A stretch of 44,215 nt of DNA, taken from positions 1 to 44,215 of the forward strand of contig JAMCPS010000148.1 in assembly GCA_023379705.1 (NCBI GenBank). Direction: 5' to 3'. Position numbers and translations under genes: made by a program. The stretch's first letter is position 1. Each line of letters opens with the position of its first letter. Under the pieces are notes generated by a model. It worked only from the letters and a program-made list of their open reading frames with translations, was not told the DNA's origin and ran no database searches. Positions 29,664 to 38,149 of this stretch are shown here, one piece after another. Origin of the DNA: Campylobacterota bacterium (GTDB lineage Bacteria > Campylobacterota > Campylobacteria > Campylobacterales > Sulfurimonadaceae).

Positions 29664-30211
29664 AGTCGTATTTAATTACAGATCCTCTTTTCTACGGTCA
29701 TTCCGTGGAAATGTTGACCGATCGCTTAAAGAATGTACTCGACCGACATACTCCTGATTTTGCCCTTTTTCGTGACAAGGAAACTCCTTTTTACCCTGAA
29801 CTTGCGCGTGTATTTATTGATACATGCCGAGAGAACAAGGTCCCTCATGTGCTGGTGCATAGGGACGCTCTTATCGCTTATCAAGCCGGAGCAGACGGTG
29901 TTCATCTGACTTCTCATCAATTTAGCGAAATTGGACATGCAAAATCACGAGGGTTGTATGTGATTGTCAGTACCCATACCCACATGGAAGCTCTAATGGC
30001 GCAAGGGCTAGGAGCAGATGCTGTGACATACAGCCCTGTTTTTGCTTCTCCAAACAAAGGAGACCCAAAGGGTTTAGAGGATTTAAAAGCAATTGTGGAT
30101 AAAATGGAAATACCTATTTTTGCATTGGGCGGAATACTTTCTCAAGAGCAGATAAACGAAGTCGAAGCAGCCGGTGCCTACGGATTTGCATCGATAAGAT
30201 ATTTTATTTAA
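29660..30211 (+). CDS. ThiE/TenI-like thiamine phosphate synthase family
   Basis: This 183-residue TIM-barrel protein belongs to the ThiE/TenI family. Recognisable parts are [10 protein letters not shown] (Arg/Lys site), [34 protein letters not shown] and IFALGGI. In true ThiE the second element is usually VHLGQ and the third GPIF.T.TK; both are altered here. It may therefore be a TenI-type thiazole tautomerase or a divergent ThiE that makes thiamine phosphate. It is shorter than usual. It starts with GTG overlapping the previous stop, and lies 16 bases before gatB. Confidence 0.75.
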   Translation: MKSYLITDPLFYGHSVEMLTDRLKNVLDRHTPDFALFRDKETPFYPELARVFIDTCRENKVPHVLVHRDALIAYQAGADGVHLTSHQFSEIGHAKSRGLYVIVSTHTHMEALMAQGLGADAVTYSPVFASPNKGDPKGLEDLKAIVDKMEIPIFALGGILSQEQINEVEAAGAYGFASIRYFI

Positions 30212-30227
30212 TAAGGAATCTATCAAT

Positions 30228-31658
30228 ATGTTTGAAACCATTATCGGATTAGAAGTACACGTTCAGCTTAATACCGAGTCTAAACTTTTTTGTGCATGCC
30301 CTACGAGCTTTAACCACGAACAAAACACGAATACATGTCCGATGTGTTTGGCGCTTCCCGGGGCATTGCCTGTGTTAAATAAAGAAGCTTTGAGAAAAGC
30401 CGGGATGTTTGGTACGGCAGTGGATGCTACGATTAACCGAGTCAGCTTTTTTGATCGTAAGAGTTATTTTTATCCTGACAGTCCGACGGCGTATCAAATC
30501 ACGCAGTTGTATACTCCTATCGTTGAACATGGGAATCTGACTGTTGATTTCGAGGACGGAAGCCAAAAAACGATCCGTATTAACCGTGCTCATATCGAAT
30601 CCGATGCGGGTAAAAATATTCATGAGGGTTCTATCTCAAAAGTAGATTTGAACCGTGCAGGAACACCGCTGGTGGAGATTGTCTCAGAGCCTGACATGCG
30701 TTCGGCAGAAGAGGCGATTTTGTATCTCAAAAAACTTCACTCAATTGTCCGTTATTTGGATATCAGTGATGCAAATATGCAAGAGGGATCGTTTCGTGTG
30801 GATGTCAATGTCTCTATTCGTCCAAAGGGTGATGAAAAGCTTTATACACGTGTCGAGATCAAAAACATTAACAGCTTCCGATTTATCCAAAAAGCGATTG
30901 AACTGGAAGTAGCACGTCAACGCGAGGCATGGGAAGACGGGCTGTATGAGCAGGAGATTGTCCAAGAGACACGTCTTTTTGATCAGACCAAGCAAGAAAC
31001 CCGCTCTATGCGCGGAAAAGAAGGTGCAGCGGATTATCGCTATTTTCCTGAACCTGATTTGCTCAAAGTGGTAGTGGATGATGCGATGTACGCCACGATG
31101 CGTAACATTCCAGAGCTTCCGGATGCTAAAAAAGAGCGTTTTGTGCGCGAGTTTGGTGTACGTCCCTACGATGCTGCGGTGGTTACGGCGACATTGGAAA
31201 GTGCTCAGTATTTTGAAGCAATGCTGGCATGCGGTATTACGGCGCGCAATGCGATCACGTGGCTTACGGTAGAGCTGCAAGGACGTTTGAGCGGCGGAAT
31301 GAGTGCAGTAGATTGTGTTGTGGATGCTCTGACGCTTGGAACGCTTGTAAAGCGCATTGAGGAGAATATTATCAGCGGTAAAGCTGCTAAAGAGGTATTG
31401 GATTATTTACTTAGCAATAACGGCGGGAATGTGGATGAGATTATCGACACATTGGGGCTTAAACAAGTAAGCGATACCGGAGCTCTTGAAGCGTTAATTG
31501 ACGAGATTTTAACGGCGAATGCGGATAAAGTAGCTGAGTACAAGTCAGGTAAAGATAAATTGTTCGGATTTTTTGTCGGTCAAGCGATGAAAGCGTCGAA
31601 GGGTTCTGCAAATCCAAACGCCCTTAATGATATCCTGATTGCTAAATTAGCACAATAA
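30228..31658 (+). CDS. gatB: Asp/Glu-tRNA amidotransferase subunit B
   Basis: This 476-residue subunit binds the misacylated tRNA, activates the acyl side chain with ATP and receives ammonia from GatA. The start is [27 protein letters not shown] ... [13 protein letters not shown] provides the zinc Cys residues. [28 protein letters not shown] and [17 protein letters not shown] are family blocks. The C-terminal YqeY-like helical tail ends [16 protein letters not shown]. GatA is encoded at 6605-7954. Confidence 0.97.
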   Translation: MFETIIGLEVHVQLNTESKLFCACPTSFNHEQNTNTCPMCLALPGALPVLNKEALRKAGMFGTAVDATINRVSFFDRKSYFYPDSPTAYQITQLYTPIVEHGNLTVDFEDGSQKTIRINRAHIESDAGKNIHEGSISKVDLNRAGTPLVEIVSEPDMRSAEEAILYLKKLHSIVRYLDISDANMQEGSFRVDVNVSIRPKGDEKLYTRVEIKNINSFRFIQKAIELEVARQREAWEDGLYEQEIVQETRLFDQTKQETRSMRGKEGAADYRYFPEPDLLKVVVDDAMYATMRNIPELPDAKKERFVREFGVRPYDAAVVTATLESAQYFEAMLACGITARNAITWLTVELQGRLSGGMSAVDCVVDALTLGTLVKRIEENIISGKAAKEVLDYLLSNNGGNVDEIIDTLGLKQVSDTGALEALIDEILTANADKVAEYKSGKDKLFGFFVGQAMKASKGSANPNALNDILIAKLAQ

Positions 31659-31706
31659 GTATATCGATCCCGTCCGATGTATTGATGGATGCAGTAAGGA
31701 GACGAA

Positions 31707-32597
31707 ATGTCTAAAGTAGGAGTCATTGGAGCAGGTAAATGGGGCGAGGCCCTTGCTTTTGCGATGAGTGAAAAAAATGAAGTGATTGTTACCTCCCGTA
31801 CCAAGCGCGATTGGGATAACTTCCGTACTCTTGAAGAAGTATTGACATGCGATCGTCTTATTATTACGGTTCCGGCACAGCAAGTATCGCAATGGCTCAA
31901 AGAAAATTTTATTTTTTCAGGGCAGAAGATTTTAGTAGCGGCCAAAGGGATTGAAGCCTCCAGCGGAAAATTCTTGAATGAAATTTATACGCAATATGTT
32001 CCTGAAGAGAATTTGGCCTTTTTATCAGGTCCTTCCTTTGCATCCGAAGTGCTCAAGTCATTGCCTACGGCTTTGGTGGTGAACTCTTTGAGTGAACAAA
32101 CAGCCCTTGATCTGGCAGGGTTGTTTCCAAAATACATTCGTACCTATGTGAGTGATGATGTGATTGGCGCCGAGATTACGGGTGCGTATAAAAATGTTAT
32201 CGCCATTGCATCGGGTATATGTGAGGGGCTTGGATTGGGTCATAATGCAGCGGCTTCGCTGATCTCTAGAGGACTCGTTGAGATGCAGCGTTTTGGAAAA
32301 GTGTATGGGGCACAAGACGAAACCTTTTTAGGTCTCAGCGGTGCGGGCGATTTGTTTTTGACGGCGAGTTCCTCTATGTCACGTAATTACCGTGTAGGTC
32401 TTGGATTGGCAAGGGGTAAAACCAAAGAGGCTGTCTGCGAAGAGATCGGAGAAGTGAGTGAGGGGATCGGTACGGCATACGCACTGCATGAGATTGCTAT
32501 TCAAAAAGGGATCTATCTTCCGATAGCAGCAGAAGTGTATGCGATTTTGGAGGGGAAATCCCCGCAACAAAGTTTAAAAGATTTATTAGAGAGATAA
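31707..32597 (+). CDS. gpsA: Glycerol-3-phosphate dehydrogenase [NAD(P)+]
   Basis: This 296-residue enzyme reduces dihydroxyacetone phosphate to sn-glycerol-3-phosphate for phospholipid synthesis. The NAD-binding loop GAGKWGEALAFAM lies at residues 7-19. AKGIEASSGKFL and FLSGPSFASEV follow. The catalytic Lys is in GAEITGAYKNVIAIASGI, and the substrate motif GLSGAGDLFLTASS ends the core. It is slightly shorter than the E. coli enzyme but complete. AAGGAG lies before the ATG, with the Dabb protein gene following after ten bases. Confidence 0.95.
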   Translation: MSKVGVIGAGKWGEALAFAMSEKNEVIVTSRTKRDWDNFRTLEEVLTCDRLIITVPAQQVSQWLKENFIFSGQKILVAAKGIEASSGKFLNEIYTQYVPEENLAFLSGPSFASEVLKSLPTALVVNSLSEQTALDLAGLFPKYIRTYVSDDVIGAEITGAYKNVIAIASGICEGLGLGHNAAASLISRGLVEMQRFGKVYGAQDETFLGLSGAGDLFLTASSSMSRNYRVGLGLARGKTKEAVCEEIGEVSEGIGTAYALHEIAIQKGIYLPIAAEVYAILEGKSPQQSLKDLLER

Positions 32598-32607
32598 GGG
32601 AGAAAAA

Positions 32608-32898
32608 ATGTTAGTACACATCGTTATGTTTGGATTTAAAGAAGAGAACAAAGAAGCCAATTTAGCGCAGGTCAAGAAGATGCTCGAAGCATTGCCAGGC
32701 GCAATTGAGAGTTTGAAAAGCATGGAAGTCGGGATTGATATTGGAAAATCTGAGCGTTCATTTGATTTGGTGTTGACGTCTACGTTTGAAGATCAAGAGG
32801 GCTTGAGTGCGTACGCTATTCATCCAGCACACCTTGAGGTAGTCAACGTGATCAAAGAGGTTACCACGGTTGCCAAAGTGGTGGATTATCTGCAATAA
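32608..32898 (+). CDS. Dabb (stress-responsive A/B barrel) protein
   Basis: This 96-residue dimeric alpha/beta-barrel protein of the Dabb family begins MLVHIVMFGFKEENKEAN, the family-typical first strand. It continues with LEALPGAIESLKSMEVGID and DLVLTSTFEDQEGLSAYAIHPAHLEVVNVI. Family members include plant stress proteins and small-molecule binders; no specific activity can be given. It lies ten bases after gpsA and is probably cotranscribed. Confidence 0.88.
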   Translation: MLVHIVMFGFKEENKEANLAQVKKMLEALPGAIESLKSMEVGIDIGKSERSFDLVLTSTFEDQEGLSAYAIHPAHLEVVNVIKEVTTVAKVVDYLQ

Positions 32899-32914
32899 TA
32901 GAAAAAAATACATA

Positions 32915-32970
32915 TTTATTTTTTTCTCATTTAATTGGACTATAATAGTTTTATACCAATTTGGAGGTTT
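32915..32970 (+). promoter_or_regulatory. Leader and promoter of Gly-tailed protein
   Basis: A T-tract (TTTATTTTTTTCT at 32915-32927), a perfect TATAAT at 32941-32946, then AGTTTTAT and GGAGG (32963-32967). The same order and near-equal spacing appear before the cytochrome c at 28194. Confidence 0.55.
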
Positions 32971-32973
32971 ATG

Positions 32974-33330
32974 ATGAAAGTGTTATGTACCCTATTGACC
33001 GCTTCGGCTCTTTTATCACCGTTTGCATTTGCTGAATCAGCTACAAGTGTTGCCGTTCAGGCCACGCATCAAGCCATGGAACAAGAGAAGGTCCAAAATA
33101 AAGTTCAAAACCGATTTCAAAATGTGAAGACAGATGAGCTTTTGGAAAAGCGTGGAACCATGACACAACAGCAGGAGCGTGAACAGCTTCATAATGAGCT
33201 TAAACTTCGTGAGAAAACAATGACACAGGAACAAAAGCGTAAATTTGATCAGCGTCCCCCTGAAAATCGTGTCAAAAAAGGGATGGGTCCAGGTGGTGGA
33301 ATGGGTGGAGGAGGTAAAGGAGGGCGTTAA
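32974..33330 (+). CDS. Exported Gly-tailed protein, unknown
   Basis: This is a 118-residue product if started at the second of two adjacent ATGs. That start sits six bases after GGAGG and matches the spacing before the cytochrome at 28194; the first ATG is 32971. The signal peptide is MKVLCTLLTASALLSPFAFA. The mature part is a Gln/Glu/Lys/Arg-rich helical region (QEKVQNKVQNRFQNVKTDEL, then EREQLHNELKLREKTMTQEQ). It ends in a short Gly/Met-rich tail (MGPGGGMGGGGKGGR). No cysteine follows the signal peptide. A periplasmic or surface location is likely; the function is unknown. Confidence 0.75.
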   Translation: MKVLCTLLTASALLSPFAFAESATSVAVQATHQAMEQEKVQNKVQNRFQNVKTDELLEKRGTMTQQQEREQLHNELKLREKTMTQEQKRKFDQRPPENRVKKGMGPGGGMGGGGKGGR

Positions 33331-33345
33331 AGCCTCCTTTTAAGC
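33316..33345 (+). terminator. Hairpin terminator between convergent genes
   Basis: An 8-bp stem (AAAGGAGG at 33316-33323, CCTCCTTT at 33333-33340) overlaps the stop codon of the Gly-tailed protein gene and is followed by TTTTAAGCGTTTTT. It lies between two convergent genes, so it may stop transcription on both strands, although its T-run favours the plus strand. Confidence 0.55.
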
Positions 33346-35295
33346 GTTTTTAAGCGCTTCGATTTCCTCTTCTTTTTCTTGTATGGTGAGGAGTTCTTCG
33401 ACTTTTTCTTCGTACAATGCCTTCGTTTGTTCCAGCTCCTGCGCTAAGACAGTGATCCCTATTTTTTCATACTTTTTTGGATCGGCTAGAGAGGCGTTGA
33501 GTTCATCGATTTTTGTTTCAAGCGCATCGATCTCGTGCGGGAGTGTTGAAAGCGCTTTTTGTTCGTTGAAACTGAGTTTGAGTACTTTTGGCTTTTGTGT
33601 CTGTACGGCAACAGGGGCTGCGACTTTGGAAAACTCGGCTTGCATCGCATCCATTTCGGCGAACTCTTTTTCATCTTCGAGGTATTCGCTGTAGGGCTTG
33701 TAGCTCTCTTCGATCGTTCCGTCCCCTTTGAATATAAAGAGCTTTTTGGCGATTTTATCGACAAAGTAACGGTCATGGCTCACAAGGATCACGGCGCCAG
33801 GGAAGTTTTGGAGTTTTTCTTCGAGGATATTGATCGTTGGGATATCCAAATCGTTAGTAGGCTCATCGAGGATGAGACAGTCTACTTTTTTGGTAAACAG
33901 CAGGGCCAGGGCAACACGGTTTTTCTCACCACCGCTTAGGGTTCCTACTTTTTTATCCAAAAATTCTCTCGGGAAGAGAAAATTTTTGAGATAGCCGTAG
34001 ACGTGATAATCCGTACCCTGCGCATCAACGCGGTCACCGCCATGGGGACAGAAGGTTTCGATGAGATTGAGATTGTCATCGAGCATTTCACGGTGCTGAT
34101 CGAAATAGCCGATGGTAATCTCTCCCATTTTGATGATGCCTGATGTGGGTTTCAGACGTCCCAAAAGGGCTTTGAGCAGGGTTGATTTTCCGCTTCCATT
34201 GGGTCCTACGACTGCTATGACGTCTTTTTGCAAAATACGGGTGGAGAAGTCTTTGATCAGAACTTTGTCCCCCAGCGTCAGACCCAGCTTTTCAACTTCA
34301 AACAGCATTTTTTGACGGTTTATCCCCTCGCCACGGTTGAAATGTTTGGCCTCGCGCTCGAGTTCCAAACGCATTTTGTGGATTTTACTGGGGTTATTTT
34401 TCGCATCTTCGCGCAGTTGCAAGACACGCTGTTTGCGCCCTTCGTTTCGCTTGAGACGTGCTTTGACACCTCGGCGAAGCCACTCGTTCTCGGTTTTGAG
34501 CAACTTTAGCATGTTGTCGTGCTGTTGAGCCATGGTACGCAACAGCTCTTGTTTTTGTTCCAGATAGTTGGTGTAACCACCTGTGAATTCACGCAGGGAG
34601 CAGTCTTCTACTTCGATGGTTTTGGTGGCGATTTGATCGATGAAATAACGGTCATGGGAGATAAACAGTAAGGTAAAACGCTCTTTGAGAATCAGCTCTT
34701 CGAGAAACTCGACCATGTAGACATCGAGATGATTGGTAGGCTCATCGAGTAGGAGTATGTCGGGTTTGAGCAGCAGCAAAGATGCGAGTGCTACACGGCG
34801 CTGTTCGCCACCGCTGAGAAGATCGACGTTTTTGGATTCGTATTCGGTGAGCATGAAATGGTGCATGATGCGTTCTATCTTATCATCCAGATTCCAGGCA
34901 TTGTGGTGATCCAGAAAGCTCGTGATACGCGCTTGCTCATCCAATAGTGCTGTATTGTCGTACTGGGTAGCCAAAAGCTGAGATATTTCGTCAAAACGAA
35001 TTTTTGAGGTCCGAAGCTCACCTAAACCTGCTTCCACTGCTTCGCGTACTGTATGGGTTGGGTCAAATTTTGGGACTTGGGAGAGCATTTTGATCTCGAT
35101 ACCCTGACGGGTCATTCGCTCACCCTCATCGGCATCGAGTGTTCCGTTAACGATTTTCATCAGGGTTGATTTTCCACTGCCGTTTTTGCCGACAATAACG
35201 ACACGCTCCCCCTCGTCAATGTGGAAGTTAATGTTTTCTAAGATTTTCTGCGCTTCGTAGTGTTTGCTTACATTGAGTAGATCGACGAGTGCCAT
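33340..35295 (-). CDS. ABC-F family ATPase, Uup-like
   Basis: This 651-residue soluble twin-ATPase protein of the ABC-F family has no membrane domain. First cassette: GKNGSGKSTLMKI, LSGGEQRRVALASLLLLKPD and LLDEPTNHLD. Second: GPNGSGKSTLLKALLG, LSGGEKNRVALALL and LILDEPTNDLD. The TNDLD in the second cassette and the C-terminal coiled-coil region (LPHEIDALETKIDELNASLA to the end) suggest Uup rather than EttA. Uup-like proteins act on ribosomes or branched DNA and limit precise transposon excision in E. coli. The ATG lies four bases after the stop of the small membrane protein gene, so these two genes form an operon. Confidence 0.88.
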   Translation of the reverse strand: MALVDLLNVSKHYEAQKILENINFHIDEGERVVIVGKNGSGKSTLMKIVNGTLDADEGERMTRQGIEIKMLSQVPKFDPTHTVREAVEAGLGELRTSKIRFDEISQLLATQYDNTALLDEQARITSFLDHHNAWNLDDKIERIMHHFMLTEYESKNVDLLSGGEQRRVALASLLLLKPDILLLDEPTNHLDVYMVEFLEELILKERFTLLFISHDRYFIDQIATKTIEVEDCSLREFTGGYTNYLEQKQELLRTMAQQHDNMLKLLKTENEWLRRGVKARLKRNEGRKQRVLQLREDAKNNPSKIHKMRLELEREAKHFNRGEGINRQKMLFEVEKLGLTLGDKVLIKDFSTRILQKDVIAVVGPNGSGKSTLLKALLGRLKPTSGIIKMGEITIGYFDQHREMLDDNLNLIETFCPHGGDRVDAQGTDYHVYGYLKNFLFPREFLDKKVGTLSGGEKNRVALALLFTKKVDCLILDEPTNDLDIPTINILEEKLQNFPGAVILVSHDRYFVDKIAKKLFIFKGDGTIEESYKPYSEYLEDEKEFAEMDAMQAEFSKVAAPVAVQTQKPKVLKLSFNEQKALSTLPHEIDALETKIDELNASLADPKKYEKIGITVLAQELEQTKALYEEKVEELLTIQEKEEEIEALKNA

Positions 35296-35298
35296 GGG

Positions 35299-35622
35299 TT
35301 ATTCCGTAGGTGGTGGGATGGTAAAACAAGCGTTACGTGATAAGTACCATGTTGCGATGGCATAATCGGTGTATTCGTATTCACGTTGGGAAACGGGGAT
35401 GGAGTCATTGCGTAATTTGGAGCGCAGTATCCCAAAAAGGATGTATCCCAGAAGCAGTATGCCAATGGCGATAAACCAATCACTTTTCCACCATACTAGC
35501 AAGGCCATGGCATAGTTACCGAAGCTCAGAGCCCATCCAAGACATCGTGCGAGAAAACGGCATTTACGTGTTGGAAGCGTAGGCGTTGGATCGATGTGAA
35601 AGGTAAAAGGTTCGCTGTTCAT
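35299..35622 (-). CDS. Small two-helix membrane protein, unknown
   Basis: This 107-residue protein has a polar N-terminus (MNSEPFTFHIDPTPTLPTRKCR), two hydrophobic helices (about residues 26-45 and 48-65) and a cytosolic-looking tail ending ACFTIPPPTE. No family is recognised. It lies directly before the ABC-F gene. No ribosome site is visible, and a TATAAT lies eight bases before its ATG, which suggests a leaderless message. Confidence 0.65.
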   Translation of the reverse strand: MNSEPFTFHIDPTPTLPTRKCRFLARCLGWALSFGNYAMALLVWWKSDWFIAIGILLLGYILFGILRSKLRNDSIPVSQREYEYTDYAIATWYLSRNACFTIPPPTE

Positions 35623-35629
35623 GGCGGCA

Positions 35630-35635
35630 ATTATA
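35630..35635 (-). promoter_or_regulatory. -10 box giving a probable leaderless mRNA
   Basis: On the minus strand TATAAT ends eight bases before the ATG at 35622, so transcription should begin at or next to the start codon. No Shine-Dalgarno sequence is present between them. Confidence 0.5.
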
Positions 35636-35660
35636 GCCTAAGAGAGCTTTAACCCTATTC

Positions 35661-38111
35661 TTAGATGCCCAGCCATTTGGACAATACATTTTGCAATACG
35701 ACTTTATCGATCGGTTTGGCGACAAAGTCGTTCATTCCGGCTTCTTGTGCCAGTGTTAGATCGTCTTGTAATACTGCGGCACTCAGGGCGATAATAGGGA
35801 GATCGGCAAACCCGTTGAGTTTTCGGATCTCTTTGGTTGCTGTGAGCCCATCCATAACGGGCATTTGCATGTCCATCAAAATGGCATCAAAGGTTTCCTT
35901 CTGCACCATTTCTACTGCCTCTAAACCGTTGTTAGCGATGGAACAGGTGATCCCCATTTGTTTGAGGCGCTCTGAGGCTACGAGTTGATTGAGGTCGTTG
36001 TCTTCTACAAGTAATATGTGCCATTGTTTGTGGCTTGGAAGGGAAGAAATATCGCTTTGGGTTGTTTTTTGGCTTGATTCATCACTGGCAGCACGCTCAA
36101 AGAGTGCGGTAAACGTAAAGGTACTTCCCTCTCCCGAGGCACTTTCTACAGTGATCTCTCCTCCCATGAGGTCTACGAGCTCTTTGGTGATCATGAGCCC
36201 CAATCCTGAACCACCGTATTTTCGCGTAAAGGAGGTATCCACTTGGGAAAACGGTTGGAAGAGGGAAGTTTGTTCTTGGGGATTCATCCCGATACCACTG
36301 TCACTGATACTAAAGGTAAATTTGTCGCGATTCTCTTGAGGTGTGGCACTAATTGCAATACGGACATAGCCTTTTTCGGTAAATTTGAGTGCATTTACGG
36401 TTAGATTGGTCAAAATCTGCTGCAAACGCAACGGGTCCCCAATGAGCGTGCGGGGAACACTGTCGTCGATGTGTGTTTCGAGCGAAAGATGTTTTTGTTC
36501 GGCTTTATAAGAGAGCATGGCGATAAGATTGTCTATAAGTTCATCTAAATTGAATGCGGTAGATTCGAGCTCCAGTTTGTGCGCTTCGATTTTGGAGTAG
36601 TCTAAGACATTATTGAGAACGTTTAACAGCGCGCGTGAAGCCGCTTCGGATTTGGTGAGATACTCGTATTGCAAAGGATCAAGTTGTGTTTGAAGCAGCA
36701 GTTCGGTCAAACCGATGACCCCATTGAGCGGTGTACGGATTTCGTGTAAAAAGTCACTTTTTATTTTGTTAGCCTGTTCAGCAGCCTCTTGAGCGATGCG
36801 CAGTGTCTTTTCTATATTTTTACTGGCTGTGATGTCTTGGTTGGTTCCGATAATACCTATGGGATTGTTATTTTGATCGTACTTTATTATAGAGGCGGAA
36901 TGGATGTATTTTATACCGCTAGGAACGACGATACGAAAAGATGTTTCAAATGGTTTAAGTTGATCAGCTGACTCCTGAAGTAATTGGACTGCTTCGTGAA
37001 CATCATCCGGATGACATCGGGTAGTCCACTCTTCAAAGTCCAAAGGAGTGTTGACAAGTATAGGACACATTTCATACAGCTCTAATACTTTTGCATCGAC
37101 TGTAAAAGTAGCATTTTTGAAAGAATAAAACCAAATACCGATACCAGCAGCTCGTGTAGCAAGTTGGAGTTGATCACTTGTTTCATTTAGCTCATTATTT
37201 TTAAATTTTAAATCCTCTTGTAGGAGGATTTCCTGTGTGATGTCATGAACCGTCCCCCGAGATCCTTGAGGTGTGCCGTCCTGGGCGTAAAAATTTTCCC
37301 CTTGTTCACGGACGTATTTGATACGGCCATCACGCATCAAGAGCCGATGAATGTAGTTGTAGGTTGTATGATCATCGAGGCTGCGCTGGTATGCTTCGTT
37401 AACGAGTTCCCGATCTTCGGGATGAATAGCGTTTAAAAACCCTTCGTAGGTGGGTTCGTGCATTTTGGGATCGAGTTCAAAGAGTTGATAAATCTCATCA
37501 GACCATTCCAGTTCTCCTGTGAGCAGATTCAGATGCCAGCTTCCGAGCTTGGCGATTTTTTGCGCTTCATTGAGGTACTGGGTTATCATAGCAATTTCAG
37601 GAAATTCACTACCGTCTTTGCGTTTTAAGACGGCATAGTCTGTGAGTCTTCCTGCTTTTTTGAGCTCTGTGAGGTGCTCCATGAAGGACTCATCTTTTTT
37701 CAGCGGACGGCGGAATCCTTCCATCCCTATTGTTTGCATCTCATCTAGCGTATAGCCCAATGTTTTTACAGCAGTTTGGTTGACGTAGTCGATATGAGCG
37801 TCTTTTAGCCGGATCACGAAAATCATCTGGTTGGAATCATTGATAAGCGAGTTGAGCATTGCGAGTTCAGTGTGTCTGGCTGTCAGTATTTGCTGGTTGC
37901 GGATAAAACTTAGGAACACGATGATGACAATGAGATTTAAAATAAATCCGATGCTTCCAATAAAATAAGCTTCAAAAGGGTGATCTTTGTAAAAATGGTA
38001 GGTAATATAAGTGATGAAAGCAGTAAAAAGTATGAAAAAAAGATAGGCACTCTCTTTATTATGCAATAAACGACAATCAGTGTAATTCTTTTGTTTATCA
38101 TTAAATGGCAT
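35661..38111 (-). CDS. Membrane hybrid histidine kinase (PAS x3, HisKA, REC)
   Basis: This 816-residue sensor has two N-terminal transmembrane helices (about residues 22-40 and 46-72) with almost no periplasmic loop, so sensing is probably intramembrane or cytosolic. Three PAS domains follow (about 85-170, 177-295 and 305-435; the PAC motif ends in HDITQ and NQDITASK). The HisKA domain has the phospho-His in FLHEIRTPLNG. The ATPase has N-box LTNLTVNALKF, G1 DSGIGM and GGSGLGLMI. A C-terminal receiver (about 695-812) has ILLVEDNDLNQL and phospho-Asp in AILMDMQMPVMDG. It has no Hpt domain, so a separate phosphotransfer protein is needed. It follows the receiver protein gene by 38 bases on the same strand. 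Confidence 0.93.
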   Translation of the reverse strand: MPFNDKQKNYTDCRLLHNKESAYLFFILFTAFITYITYHFYKDHPFEAYFIGSIGFILNLIVIIVFLSFIRNQQILTARHTELAMLNSLINDSNQMIFVIRLKDAHIDYVNQTAVKTLGYTLDEMQTIGMEGFRRPLKKDESFMEHLTELKKAGRLTDYAVLKRKDGSEFPEIAMITQYLNEAQKIAKLGSWHLNLLTGELEWSDEIYQLFELDPKMHEPTYEGFLNAIHPEDRELVNEAYQRSLDDHTTYNYIHRLLMRDGRIKYVREQGENFYAQDGTPQGSRGTVHDITQEILLQEDLKFKNNELNETSDQLQLATRAAGIGIWFYSFKNATFTVDAKVLELYEMCPILVNTPLDFEEWTTRCHPDDVHEAVQLLQESADQLKPFETSFRIVVPSGIKYIHSASIIKYDQNNNPIGIIGTNQDITASKNIEKTLRIAQEAAEQANKIKSDFLHEIRTPLNGVIGLTELLLQTQLDPLQYEYLTKSEAASRALLNVLNNVLDYSKIEAHKLELESTAFNLDELIDNLIAMLSYKAEQKHLSLETHIDDSVPRTLIGDPLRLQQILTNLTVNALKFTEKGYVRIAISATPQENRDKFTFSISDSGIGMNPQEQTSLFQPFSQVDTSFTRKYGGSGLGLMITKELVDLMGGEITVESASGEGSTFTFTALFERAASDESSQKTTQSDISSLPSHKQWHILLVEDNDLNQLVASERLKQMGITCSIANNGLEAVEMVQKETFDAILMDMQMPVMDGLTATKEIRKLNGFADLPIIALSAAVLQDDLTLAQEAGMNDFVAKPIDKVVLQNVLSKWLGI

Positions 38112-38149
38112 GTGAATTCTCTTTTTGCAATTTTATTGTTTAATGGGCG

